The notes beneath the pieces are model-generated. The model had not been told where the DNA came from. It did no database searches and was given only the letters and a program-made list of their open reading frames with translations. Shown in pieces: positions 40,969 through 50,694 of a stretch of DNA of 64,000 nt. The first letter of the stretch is position 1, and every line of letters begins with the position of its first letter. The stretch is from Prorocentrum cordatum (lineage: Eukaryota; Sar; Dinophyceae; Prorocentrales; Prorocentraceae): positions 104,051-168,050 of the forward strand of contig CAUYUJ010019923.1 in the NCBI GenBank assembly GCA_963575745.1. Reading direction: 5' to 3'. Made by a program: the position numbers and the translations under genes.

Positions 40969-41446
40969 GTGCCCCACGAGCCCTAACCTGCCAGATTTCA
41001 TTGACAAAAATAGATGCTGATTTCTAGACCGATCCTGGCTGCGACAAGACCTTGATCAGAATTTTCGGGGGCGGCCACAGGGGGACGTCGAAGAGGGGGG
41101 GTCGCAAATCATGGCCGGCGGCACGTGCGCGGCCCAGGGGGGGGGCAGGGACGTAATGAATGACAAGAGGCGACGTGCAATCTGGGGAGATAACATGGCC
41201 CCCGCCATGATATCCGCCCCCCTAGTCATCACCTCCCTTTTGGCCGCCCCCGACATTTGGACGCCGAAAGCCTGTTTCTGTGTGAAAGCCAGCGCTGCCC
41301 CCGAACCCTGGGCCTTGGCCAAAATGACTCGTGCTCCGACGGTCACGGGGCCCCCTCTGTGTGCTGACGCTGCCGGGGCCAAGCGAGGGCCCCTAGACCG
41401 AAACTCCGCCAACCGTGCCCCGGGGCATGGAGCGTGGGAGGCCCAG
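40969..41446. other. No gene seen
   Basis: Unique sequence. 41060-41260 (GATCATGGCCGGCGGCA, GGGACGTAATGAA, AACATGGCCCCCGCCATGAT) resembles 4930-5050, so it is a low-copy repeat, but I could not define its ends. Confidence 0.35.
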
Positions 41447-41800
41447 AGGTCGACACCAACACCTACATCCGCGGTGTGCCTCCAGAACTTTGTGGGCCCT
41501 GGAAACGGCAGGACCGTTTTTTTGACCGTTTCCAGAAAAATGCCCCTTGCAAATGGAAACGGTAAAAAAAGGGCGACAGGAAACTGCCAAAAAACGGCTC
41601 CAGGATTGGAGCCGGCTCCGGAACCGGTCAAAAAACGGCGACGGAACCGGTAAAAAAACGGCGTCGGAACCGGCAAAAAAACCGCAAAACGGAACCAGTA
41701 AAAAAACGGCCCTGTCGTTTCCAGGGCCCACTAAGCTCCAGAGAAAATGCTCCTGATCTCGGTAATACTTTGGCGTCCTGGGTGGCCGAAGCATTACCAC
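41447..41800 (-). mobile_element. Fold-back element U, copy 3, split by T
   Basis: CGACACCAACACCTACATCC, CGCGGTGTGCCTCCAGA, then element T, then CCTGATCTCGGTAATACTTT and CCGAAGCATTACCACCA. The order matches U1 read in reverse. Confidence 0.7.
41488..41735 (+). mobile_element. TIR element T, nested in U3, 8-bp duplication
   Basis: 248 bp. TIRs of about 40 bp: CTTTGTGGGCCCTGGAAACG and the reverse complement of CTTAGTGGGCCCTGGAAACG, continuing CAGGRCCGTTTTTTT. Flanks CTCCAGAA (41480-41487) and CTCCAGAG (41736-41743) match at seven of eight bases, as for hAT-like insertion. The core holds five ACGGAACCGGTAAAAAAACG-type units. Confidence 0.8.
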
Positions 41801-42239
41801 CAGCTGGGACCGACCGTCCTGGCATTCTTATAGGCCTACCCCGACATTATCCCAAAAAGCCAAAAGTGTTCTAAGAACCCACACAATCAGCCCGATGTGG
41901 TATGACAAGAAAAACTCAGCCACAAATGTGCTAGGATCATTTCGTGCAGACCACGAAAAGTTCTTAGACCTTCCTTCGATGGATTCTTATGCAAGTTAGC
42001 GTTTTCTTATTGGGCGTTTCGACATTGAGCGAAAACGGGGTGGGAAGGGGGAGGGGCTCCGGACCTCTGCTTAGCGCGACTGCTTGAAGCAATGCGTCCG
42101 CCTGCTTGAAGCAGGCGCCAAAAACAGCCAAGATCCACTCCAGGGGGAAGGGGAGGCAGGGGTGCGAGAGCCCGCGCGGATCGGCTAAATAATGAAGGAG
42201 AAAACGATCACCAAGCCTGGACGCTTCGCCACTGCTTGA
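41801..42239 (+). mobile_element. TIR element J, copy 4, split by K3
   Basis: Left GGGACCGACCGTCCTGGCAT and the J core up to TTCTTATGCAAG. Element K3 follows, then the J right end CCTGGACGCTTCGCCACTGC. Confidence 0.7.
41996..42211 (+). mobile_element. Element K, copy 3, nested in J4
   Basis: About 216 bp flanked by CAAG on both sides (41992-41995 and 42212-42215). The start TTAGCGTTTTCTTATTGGGC is partly mirrored by GAAGGAGAAAACGATCAC. The core has GGCGCCAAAAACAGCCAAGA. Confidence 0.7.
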
Positions 42240-42537
42240 ATGTCCGCAGGTGCCCCCGCTGCTCATCGTCGAATTCTTCGGCGTCTGAGCGTCCCCCCTT
42301 CCTCTCCTCGGCCTCCCACCCCACCCTCCCTGCACGGCGGGCAAATTCGCAGGTCATAGTGCCCCTGCCCAGCTGTTACGCCGGTGCGGAGTTCGCCGCC
42401 TCACTGCTTACGAAAAGAGTGTCCGCAGGTCCTGGGCGGAGCCAAGAGCGCGCGGAGCGCCCAAAGTTTGTGTTTATGGCGCTTGTTCTTCTTCTTCTTC
42501 TCTGTCAAAGAAAACGGTCACCGGTCCAGGACGCTTC
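42240..42537. other. AA remnant, no gene seen
   Basis: 42448-42480 (GAGCGCGCGGAGCGCCCAAA, GTTTGTGTTTATGG) is one AA arm. The rest is unique. Confidence 0.4.
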
Positions 42538-42770
42538 TTGAGCAGGGACCGACCGTCCCGGCATTCTTATAGTCCTACCTCGAAGCTTTCTTAGAACCCG
42601 CAACATTTTCTAAGAACAGGAAATGTTCTTAGAACATAAACCCGATGTGGTAAAACAGGACGGTCCCGGCCAGAAATGCTCTAAGGACATTTCGTGGAAA
42701 CCATAGAAAAGGTTCCTGGAACATTGCCTGGCAGGGCTGTGGGCGAGCCAGGGCGCTGCGCCACTGCTTG
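42538..42770 (+). mobile_element. TIR element J, copy 5
   Basis: CAGGGACCGACCGTCCCGGC and its mirror GAGCCAGGGCGCTGCGCCAC. The core has TTCTTAGAAC repeats. The last 20 bases are partly duplicated (CTTCGCCACTGCTTG at 42773-42787). Confidence 0.75.
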
Positions 42771-42804
42771 AGCTTCGCCACTGCTTGCGTGTCCGCAGGT
42801 CCTC

Positions 42805-42965
42805 GGAAGGAGCCCTGGGACACACAAAGAAATACACACAGATAACAGATTCCCACATTTCCCCATCTTTTCTGGGTGCTTGCCTTCCCCCCCACTCCCC
42901 ATATTTTCCTATAACTTCGGGGGACTCGCCGATTCCTGGTGTCTGTGTGCTTCTTCCCCTCCCGA
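42805..42965 (+). mobile_element. Short element F, copy 5
   Basis: 161 bp, GGAAGGAGCCC to CCCTCCCGA, perfect 5-bp duplication TCCTC (42800-42804 and 42966-42970). On the minus strand the duplication makes a GA donor (GCCGAG|GATCGG) and a CCGAG acceptor. Clean excision would give ...AEAE / DLRTRKQW.... Confidence 0.8.
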
Positions 42966-43192
42966 TCCTCGGCCTCCGCCCCGGCGTCCGGGCCGCGCGG
43001 CCGCGCGGGCGCCGCCGCTCCCGCGGGCCCGCCCGCCGCGCCCGCGCGCGGCCCCGCGGCGGCGCGCGCGGGCGGCGGCCAGGCGCCCGCGGGCGGCGCG
43101 CGCCGGGGGCGGCGGCGCGGCCGGCGGCGCGGGCGCGCCGGGCGCGGCGGGCCCGCGGCGGGGCCCCGAGGGGGCCGGGCGGACAGGGGGGG
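42966..43192 (-). CDS. Possible exon, Ala/Arg/Gly-rich
   Basis: The minus strand reads AAAGPRAGAAGGPAGAAAPA and RPRGPDAGAEAED next to element F5. Composition is extreme, so the frame could be chance. Its interest is the clean junction at F5. Confidence 0.25.
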
Positions 43193-43332
43193 ATCGATCT
43201 GACCATCGCTCGGACGTCCATTCCCTGTGCGCTTCTCGGTCTCGTGCGCGGTTTTCTCTTGCCTGAGGATCAAGGAGGCTCCTCGAGGGTCCTCGCCGGA
43301 GGAAGAAAGGCACACGTCCGAGGGATGCCAAG
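43193..43332 (+). mobile_element. TIR element Z, copy 4
   Basis: CCATCGCTCGGACGTCCATT to CACACGTCCGAGGGATGCCA. ATCG-type words sit just outside both ends. Confidence 0.65.
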
Positions 43333-43339
43333 ATCGTTG

Positions 43340-43465
43340 GCAAAAGGGGGGTTTGAGAATCAGCTCACGCGCGCCGGGAGGCGGCCATGCATCGAGGAAC
43401 GGGCCCGGCGGCGGGGCCGAAGCCAGCTGCGTGCAGCAGATTTCGTAACCCCCGGCCGGCCCGAC
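43340..43465 (+). mobile_element. TIR element D, left-truncated copy 5
   Basis: Carries AAAAGGGGGGTTTGAGAATC, AGCTCACG, AGCTGCGTGCAGCAGATTTC and the end CCGGCCGGCCCGA, but lacks the outer left TIR. It is fused to the right side of Z4. Confidence 0.6.
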
Positions 43466-43943
43466 CCGAGGGTCCCTTCGATCTTGATCGACCCGACCCG
43501 GCCCGACCCGAGGGCCCGAAATCTGCTGGCACGTCGCTTCGATCTTGACGTTCGTCAAACGTGCGAGTCGCCCACGTCGTCCAGCTCCCCCATCTGAGCC
43601 AAGAGAACGCCGGTTTCTGCTGATGAGACATCCTCACGATTCGCTATCAAACTGGCCACGACGTGCAGGTGACGCTGGCGGTGTGCTGCCCACGCCGAGG
43701 CGAGAGCGCCGTTTGGGCGGACTTTCGGCCATTGCACGGAAGTTCGGCCCGCATAGTAGATCGGATGCTGCTAGAAGTGCCCCGGGCCCCATGAAATCCT
43801 CAGCTTGTCGCTCCATTTTTGGGCCCTTGGGGCCCTCTGGGCCTCGTGAGGAGTACTCTGGAGGCCGTCTGGGCCACCCCGAGGATCCTGGGGGCACCTT
43901 GGGCCAGGGGCACTTCTAGCAACAACCGAGTAGAGAACTAGAG
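43466..43943. other. No gene seen
   Basis: Short CCCGACCCGAGGG repeats at 43460-43530, then unique sequence with open frames on both strands and no splice signals that I trust. Confidence 0.3.
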
Positions 43944-44863
43944 TTAGGTCGGGCGTGTCCTCCTACAGGGGGATTTTGGAGGAACAGTTAAAAAGAGCCA
44001 CGCAAAAATCCAAACGATGCGTGTGAGATTGTTCCCCCCCCATAATCCTCCCCGAGAGGCCCCAAACCGGCAATTTGACCCCCCCCGGGCCAGGCACGAC
44101 CCCAGACACTGCGCGTCAAGGGGGGGGGGTCCAAAATGAGCCAGGAAGGCACTTGACGCCTCCCAAGAAGCCGCCAAGACGGTCCACGAGAACCCAAAGT
44201 CGACGAAAGGTCGTTCCAAGACGCCCAAGATGAGCTCAAAACGGCCCAAGAGGCCGCCAAATCACCCCACGAAGCCTCCGAGAGGCCTCCCCGACAAGAA
44301 ACCCAAATATTAAAAATCCCGTGGGAAAGCGTGCATTTTTAGCATATCCAACTTGTTAGCCTTCACGGCGTTGAAAACCGTCCACGAGGCCCCCACGAGG
44401 CCCCAAAGACAACGCAAAAGAAATCCAACACGGCCCAAGAGGCGCCCTGCACGGACCAAGAGAGCTCCAAGACGGCCCAAAGAAGGGCCCAAGAGAGGGA
44501 CCACGAATCGCGAATTCCAGCGCTCCGCCAAACGAAGCTCTCCGGAGGATTCAAGAGGCCCTCAAGAGGCCCCCAAGCGGCCCCAAGAGGCCCCCATGAG
44601 GCATCCACCAACGGACATCCCAGAACGTGCCACACACTACCCTGAACTTGACGCATTCTTGCTAATTTTCCTCGCCCCTGCTTCGGAATTCTGCCCGAGG
44701 CCTCGTGGAATTCAGTCCTGGAGGCGCAGTAGTTTATGGCAGGGTCGGCGGATGTGGGTTAAGCCTAGAGAGTCCAAAAGATGCTCAAAAACAGTCAGAG
44801 ATCGCCCGCATACTATTTTCCTAAGTTTTGATATTCCTCCTGTAGAGGGACAGGCCCGACTTA
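43944..44863 (+). mobile_element. TIR element L, long copy 5
   Basis: About 920 bp between TTAGGTCGGGCGTGTCCTCC and CTGTAGAGGGACAGGCCCGA. Other L copies are 157-191 bp. The extra interior is full of CCAAGACGGCCC/AAGAGGCCCC words plus a 250-bp unique part (44610-44830). No transposase frame is seen. Confidence 0.65.
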
Positions 44864-44869
44864 CAATTA

Positions 44870-45120
44870 AAGGTCTCCCAGATGGGGTCGGAGTAGATGG
44901 GGTCGGAGGATCGCGCCGCATCGCCGATGCATCGATGGTGCGGCTCGATGTGCAGCCCGACTTGCTTCACGTCGACGTCGCCAATGCATCGCCGACGTCG
45001 ACGATGCATCGCTGGTGCATCGCTGGTGCATCCCTGCGGTCTGCAGTTCCCTGGGGCCGCCGCTGAGCCAAAGGCGAGGCCCCGAGGGGCCCGGAGGTGC
45101 AGCTCATGGGAACAAAAAAA
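44870..45120 (-). other. GCATCGCCGATGC words and possible exon tail
   Basis: 44885-45030 holds the densest set of GATGCATCG/GCATCGCCGATGC palindromic words. 45040-45110 reads HELHLRAPRGLAFGSAAAPG on the minus strand, below element F6. Confidence 0.35.
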
Positions 45121-45283
45121 TGAAGGGGCCCCAGGACACACAAATAAATACACACAAATAAAAAGATGCCCCATATTTTCCCATTCTGTTTTGGTTTTTG
45201 TCCTCCCCCCCACTTCCCATGGTTTTGCATATTTCTCTGGGAGTCGACGATTAATTGTGTCTGTGTGTTTCTTTCCCTCCTGA
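45121..45283 (+). mobile_element. Short element F, copy 6
   Basis: 163 bp, TGAAGGGGCCC to TTCCCTCCTGA, inserted in an A-run (AAAAA on both sides). Confidence 0.8.
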
Positions 45284-45289
45284 AAAAAA

Positions 45290-45455
45290 AGCAGTGCAGG
45301 CGCGGCTGCTATCGCCGCTGTCGGAGGGGCCCACGGAGAGGCCCCCGGAGCCTCCCAGGGCGGCGCCCAGGAGGCAGCCGCGCGGCCTCCCAGAGGCCCG
45401 CCAGGGGGGCCCCCCCCACGCGATTCCAGCGAGCGTCCAGTACAGGATTCGGCCT
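45290..45455 (-). CDS. Possible exon above element F6
   Basis: The minus strand reads YWTLAGIAWGGPPWRASGRP, RGCLLGAALGGSGGLSVGPS and DSGDSSRACTA in one frame. Hydrophobic and Gly-rich. Splice edges unsettled. Confidence 0.35.
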
Positions 45456-45795
45456 GACCGAGGGAACGAGAAATAGAGAACGCCCCTGTGTTTCAAGAAA
45501 AACCAGGGAGGCTCGCCGCCAACGAGGTAGCGGAACGCATGCAAACCGAAGGAACGACCGAGTCCCCTTTGGAACAGTAATCGACTACCCGCGAGAGTGA
45601 CACTGGGGAAAGATGACCTTTGGTGCGCGGACGAAAGGGGGGGCAACGTGGCCAAATCCGGGCGCGCCGACAGCCGCTATTGCGTCGCGCTGAGCGATCG
45701 GGGGGACCCAAATGAGCCCGCACCAAAGGTCACTCCGGCGAAAGGTCACTCTTACGCGTCATCGAAGTAAGTGTTCCTTATTCAGGCCGGACCCT

Positions 45796-45991
45796 TCGGG
45801 TCGGGCGAAAGGGGGGGATAGCAAAGGGGGGGTTTGAGAATCAGCTCACGTAGCTGATTTTCCCGGCGCCTCCCGGCGCCGGAGGCGGCTATGTATCGAG
45901 GAATGGGCCCCTCGGCGAGGCCGAAACCAGCTGCATGCAGCAAATTTCGTAACCCCCCCCTTTCCCAATCCCCCCCTTTCGCCCGGCCCGA
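45796..45991 (+). mobile_element. TIR element D, copy 2 (intact)
   Basis: 196 bp. TIRs TCGGGTCGGGCGAAAGGG and its near-perfect mirror. A second inverted pair follows (GGGGGTTT...AACCCCC), and AGCTGCATGCAGC is at the centre. Perfect duplication ACCCT (45791-45795 and 45992-45996). Confidence 0.95.
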
Positions 45992-46015
45992 ACCCTGCAG
46001 GCGTCGTACACACAC

Positions 46016-46173
46016 ACCCCCCTTTAGTAAAACGTGGTTTAGTGAAAACGACCTGAGGCCCAAACCTGGCGGGCGCAAGCCTGGAAAATAACGGCCACGG
46101 CGCCCTCTCGAGAACCGAAAACGGACAATTCACTAATCGACGTGTCACTGTTGGGGGTTCTGTCCACCCCCGA
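46016..46173 (+). mobile_element. TIR element C, copy 3, left-trimmed
   Basis: The C core and right TIR are intact, but the first 15 bases of the left TIR are replaced by the TACACACACAC run. The same run follows the right end, so the flanks look duplicated. Confidence 0.75.
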
Positions 46174-46334
46174 TACACACACACACACAGCCCCACAAGC
46201 ACGGTGGCGGGAGGTCCCCGAAGGCCCTCTGGACAGAGACTTCCAGGTGTGCCTCGCCACGGTCGGCCTCCCACGGGGCCCTCGCCGGGGGCCCGACTTG
46301 CTGGGGGCCCACGGGCCGTCCAAGAGCAGACGAC

Positions 46335-46465
46335 CTGGAGGAGGAGGGAGGAGGGGGAGGAGGAGGAGGAGGAGGGAGGAGGAGGACGAGGAGGAGGAGG
46401 AGGAGGAGGAGGGAGGAGGAGGAGGAGGAGGAGGAGGAGGAGGAGGAGGAGGAGGAGGAGGAGGG
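46335..46465. repeat. GGA array
   Basis: (GGA)n of about 130 bp. Poly-Glu, poly-Gly and poly-Arg frames are artefacts. Confidence 0.95.
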
Positions 46466-46610
46466 CTGGTCCGTGGGGGCGGGCTCAGACCTCCAGGGGC
46501 CCCGTTTTGGAGAGAAACCGGAGCCGCGACCCGACCCACGAGGGGGTCTTGCTGCGTCAGCGTCTCCGCCGCAGCCAGACCCAAGCAAGAACAACATCCT
46601 GCGAGGACAT

Positions 46611-46806
46611 TCGGGTCGGGCGAAAGGGGGGGATAGCAAAGGGGGGGTTTGACAATCAGCTCATGTAGCTGATTTTCCCGGCGCCTCCCGGCGCCGGATG
46701 GAGCTATGTATCGCGGAATGGGCCCCATCGGTGAGGCCGATACCAGCTGCATGCAGCAAATTTCGTAACCCCCCCTTTCCTAATCCCCCCCTTTCGCCCG
46801 GCCCGA
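46611..46806 (+). mobile_element. TIR element D, copy 3 (intact)
   Basis: 196 bp, same length as D2. Perfect 5-bp duplication GACAT (46606-46610 and 46807-46811). Confidence 0.95.
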
Positions 46807-46811
46807 GACAT

Positions 46812-47890
46812 GGGACCCTCCGCCGGCCAAAACACCCAGAACATCCAAGGGCACCCTTCCCCATGATGTCCAAGAACATCCAAGGGCACACTTCGGGGTC
46901 CGTGGGGGTGGGTGTAGACTTCTGGGGAGGCGTCCCTGAGATCGCAGGGGGGGGGTGCAACTTCCCTGATGGCGTCTCGCCAGATGCGGGATCTGCTCCA
47001 TGGAAGCCCCCGTGGCCCCCGGCGCGTTGTCCGAGTCGGGCCTGCTTGAGACCGGGTTCGGAAGACAGTTGGGGCCAGATTTGGACCAGAGTCGCCGAAG
47101 AGGAGGGGGGAGAGGGACAGGAAGGGCGAGGAGGAGCAGGATGACGGGCCAGATGCGGTCCGAGTGCGGGCCAAACTCAGGAGAAAAGCCAACTTCGGGG
47201 TCGCCAACCAAGGATTGCAGGAGCAGGCATCGAGGCTAGAGGGTTCTCATACTGGTATAAAACCCACCAGCCCTTCAGGGCGGGAGTGGTTTAGATGGTT
47301 TCGCCTTCGGCCCCCCTTCTTTCCCTTCGGGGAAGGGTTTATCACTGTTCCCTATAAATAAACAACCCCTCTTTCAAGCGCCCAGCAGCCAACCAGGATC
47401 CAGCACCAGCACCAGAATCGGAGTCCAAAACCAGAGGTCCAGAACTACCGAAAGGAAAATAAAAAAGGGTCGGACCAGGGAGAGGCGAGATGAACCTGCA
47501 AGCCAGCCCCCTGGGAAATCACCCTCCTCCCTCCTCGCTCCTTCCTCGGCGGCCTGCAGGGCGCCGCCGACGTCGCCGAAATTGTCGGAGACGTCGAGGA
47601 GGAGGGGAGTGAGGGGAACATTAAAATGCGCGGGGGCCCATTCCTGCTGCTACCTGCCTGCTGCCACCTCCCGATCCCAAGCTGCTCAGCCAGACCCCAA
47701 ACCTTCGCTCTAGGGCATCCCCGCGCTCTCCACCCTCCAGGCGAGGGAAGATATTAGAAGAACAGCTCGTTCTTAACTTGTTGATGCCTTGTCGGGAGCC
47801 GGACGCTTTGTTAACGGACATGTCCCCCCCACCAGTTCCAAAAGTGCGCACGTCGGTTCCCGACTTGTCCGTTTCAAGGGTAGCCGCACA
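46812..47890. other. Y repeat and unique sequence
   Basis: 46815-46900 has AACATCCAAGGGCACCCTTC tandem words (repeat Y). 47230-47480 is less GC-rich (CCCTATAAATAAACAACCCC). Near 47530-47620 the minus strand reads LDVSDNFGDVGGALQAAEEG, possibly an exon, but no acceptor is visible. Confidence 0.35.
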
Positions 47891-48217
47891 TTAAACTGGC
47901 ATCACATTCTTAAACCTCTGCAGCGGTTGTGTACCAGGGACCTCGCCACGACGGAGCTTTCTGAGCTCCGAGGACACCTTCGCAGTACACTTGGCGTGGA
48001 GCTTACGACTGCGGACGCTGGACGTGAACCCTCCGCAGGCTGCACAGAAAACAATGGGCATGCGCGATCCTATGACCCAACCTATCTGCAGCTTGTGTCT
48101 CAGCTCCCCTGCCGTTTCGATGGCCGCCTGTATGTGCGAGGCCACCTCCTGACAGGGTTTTTTGGTGTTTGGGGAGACTCTCCTAAGACAAATCGTGCAA
48201 CGGAATCTGCCATTGTC
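47891..48217 (-). pseudogene. Remnant of a dinoflagellate retroelement-type double zinc-ribbon segment
   Basis: An open minus frame from 48217 to a stop at 47891 reads RCTICLRRVSPNTKKPC, then about 25 residues, then IVFCAACGGFTSSVRSRKLH and AKC, ending SELRKLRRGEVPG. The pattern CxxC...PC...FCxxCG..RS..L...C...L..LRRG.(H/V)P is one I associate with cysteine-rich segments in large retroelement proteins of dinoflagellates. That association is from memory. There is no start codon, no reverse transcriptase, and a stop 15 residues after the motif. It is best read as a fragment, or as an exon that captured one. Confidence 0.45.
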
Positions 48218-49072
48218 TCAGATAGGGCTGTGTTGGCTTAAGAATTTACGGGGGGCTCTCTCCGGGCACTCACGGTTAAGTTCACCGTACAAGTCCCCGG
48301 CCTGAGGCCACGCCCCAATCCCTGTCAAAAACAATACATGGGGTTATAAACACACACTTCGAGGCAAAATCTGAAGTCAACCTTGTGGACACCGCGAACA
48401 CTGTGTATTGCTTATCGACAGGGACGGCCGGGGTGTTCTCATATTGCCTGCTTTGCGCAAGGGCATCATCCCGTCAGAAAGCGATACAAAGATGCGCTTC
48501 GCGGCTAAATCTGGATCATGCGCGGGAGCCCGCGATCAGTCCATTCGTGATGCACAAGGACCGCGGGGGTGCTGGTCTAGTGCCTGCTGTGTGCAGGCCC
48601 ACCAGACACCATTATGGCGTCCCCACCGTGATTGTGCACTGGCTCTCGAGAAGGATGGTCGGGGCCGACATGTTTCCCGGCGTGTGCTGTCACGTCCGCG
48701 GGGGCACCCGGCGCACTCTGCGCGTGTCCGGGACGTGCGCGGCTGGACTGGACCATGCGGCACACTCTCGCGGGCCCCAGGACGGTAACGGAAACTACTC
48801 GGGATGAAAGACTGGTCTCACGGAGTGGGGCGAGACCTCGAGGGGTCCACAGCTTGAACAAGCCATGACGTCGGGGGTCTGCGAGGCAGCTCCTAGCAGG
48901 TCTCTGGTAAGACAAATGAAAGGCTGTGAGCCAGGTTCGCCCAGATTGGGCCCGGGATCAAACAGGATCGAGGGGGAGCAGGCGGGATTGTGCCGGATGG
49001 GTCCGGTTTCCAACCTCGGATAGATGGCCAGCGCCGATGCGGAATCTGACCTCCCAGTGGTTGCATTTACAC
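48218..49072. other. No certain gene; inverted repeat G fragment
   Basis: 48780-48880 matches repeat G in reverse (GACCTCGAGGGGTCCACAGC, CCATGACGTCGGGGGTCT). 48240-48780 is unique, moderate GC, with plus-strand frames but no signals. Confidence 0.35.
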
Positions 49073-49259
49073 CGTCTCAGGACTCTCGTCCTGAGGGCCC
49101 TATCCCCCTCGGGGCCCCAGCGTCGGGCCGCCGAGCTGAGGGGGGCCCTCCAGTGGGCGCGCGCAAGTTCCTCGGGCAGCCTGTCGAAGGGCACGTAGGG
49201 AGGGCAGATGGTCGGATGCTCGTTCTGGGGCACCTCCAGGAGCCACATCCGCCTATCTC
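49073..49259 (-). CDS. Probable exon; weak RyR-repeat resemblance
   Basis: Acceptor GGCGCAG (49260-49262). The frame is DRRMWLLEVPQNEHPTICPP, YVPFDRLPEELARAHWRAPL, SSAARRWGPEGDRALRTRVL, with a GT donor (ACG|GTGTAA). The stretch HPTICPPYVPFDRLPEE recalls the HP-x-LVPY-x-x-LPEEE motif of ryanodine-receptor repeats. The rest does not align in an obvious way, so this is only a hint. Composition and signals support a true exon. Confidence 0.55.
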
Positions 49260-50532
49260 CTGCGCCGATTCTGCTTCGAATGCGCCGACCCTCGCTTGCC
49301 AGGGTTGAAGTGACGTGTGTGAGATGATCGGCAGTCTCCCCTCTCCGTCTCCCCCCCCCCGGGGATCCAACATCCAATTCCAAAGGGGGGATCCCGGTGG
49401 GGTGGGGGGGTTGGGGGGTACGAGCTCGCCAACGTGCTTTCAAATCCACCCCGCTAACGACTCCAGGTTGGCTCGGAAAGGCCGATGTCGCGCATAGACG
49501 CCCAAGCGGGCATGCAGACGGCCCAAGAGGCGCCACGACGCCTCAAACAAGCTCCAAAAGCACCTTCAAGAGGGCTTCGAGATGCGAACATCCTGAATTT
49601 CACATTGGATACTGAAAGGATTTCGACGTTCTCGTCCTGTCGAGCTTTCGACAACCCTCGACGGCCCAAGAATGCCCCAAGACGGCCCCAAGACGACCCA
49701 AGAATGCCCCAAGAGCGTCCCAAAGCGGCTCACCCCCTAAATTCGGGGAGGCGAAGGACTCGGGTACGGGAGACTCGGGTTGGCCTGACCAGGCCGTCAT
49801 GAAAACGACGAGACCAAATCTGAAATTTGACGCGAGCTTCCGCTGCAAATCTCCCACGAAAATTGGACCGTGAAAATCAAGGGCGAGCTCGTCAAAAAGC
49901 GAATGCGAACCCGAGTTCTGGCGTACTCGAATCTTGCGCTTCCCCGATAAATGGCCAAACAGACCCCCCAAGCCCGGCATCCAAAAAGGAGCAAAGAAGG
50001 CTCCAGACGGCCTCTAGGAGGAGCTCAAGAGGGGGAAAAGGAAGGGGCCCAGAGGCCAAATACCATCCTAGAGACAAAGCTCCCAAACAGGTCCCAAGAG
50101 CCCTGCACGAGACCCAAAGACGCTCCCAAGACGCCAAAAGCTTTAGACAGCCCCCAAAAAAGCCCACGAGGCCTCCTCGAAGCCCCAGTCCGCTCGCAGG
50201 AGATATCCAGAAGCGTGAGATTCGAGATGACAGGCTGTCACACTCCCTCTTTCCCCCTCCCCCGAGGTCCAATACCCAGGAGTGGAGACGCGAGGGGCTT
50301 GCAAAGACACCCAAGCCCAACACGGCTGCAAGACACTTTAGCCCTGCACTTCCTAAGGGCTCCTCAATTCGTCTGGGGGTCGGCGGCACGGAGGAGGCCT
50401 CTCGACTGGCCGTCGGCTTGGGCCGAGCCCGAGCCGAGCTTGGGCCCCGAGCCAGAAGTCGCCGACGCCGACCCCCGCCTGCCGGGGGTGCAAAGGCGTG
50501 TGGGACATCTGGCTGCCCCCCCTCCCCCTTTT
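49260..50532. repeat. AAGAGGCCC chaff repeats, possible exon
   Basis: 49500-49740 and 49960-50200 hold degenerate CCCAAGACGGCCC/CAAGAG words. 50360-50525 on the minus strand reads RQAGVGVGDFWLGAQARLGL and GPSRRPVERPPPCRRPPDEL, exon-like and adjoining element F7. No clear edges. Confidence 0.4.
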
Positions 50533-50694
50533 GGAAGGGGCCCCAGGACACACAAATACATACACACAAATAAACATATTCCCCATGTTTTCCCATATGT
50601 TCGGGTTTTCCGTCTTCGCCCCCACTTGCCATATGTTCCCATATTTATTGGGAATCGACGATTAATTGTGTCTGTGTGTTTTGTTTCCTCCTGA
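50533..50694 (+). mobile_element. Short element F, copy 7
   Basis: 162 bp, GGAAGGGGCCC to TTCCTCCTGA, perfect 5-bp duplication CTTTT (50528-50532 and 50695-50699). Confidence 0.85.

Noticed and set aside
47340-47375. CCTATAAATAAACA as a TATA box
   Set aside because: Dinoflagellate promoters rarely use TATA boxes, and no gene start follows on the plus strand.
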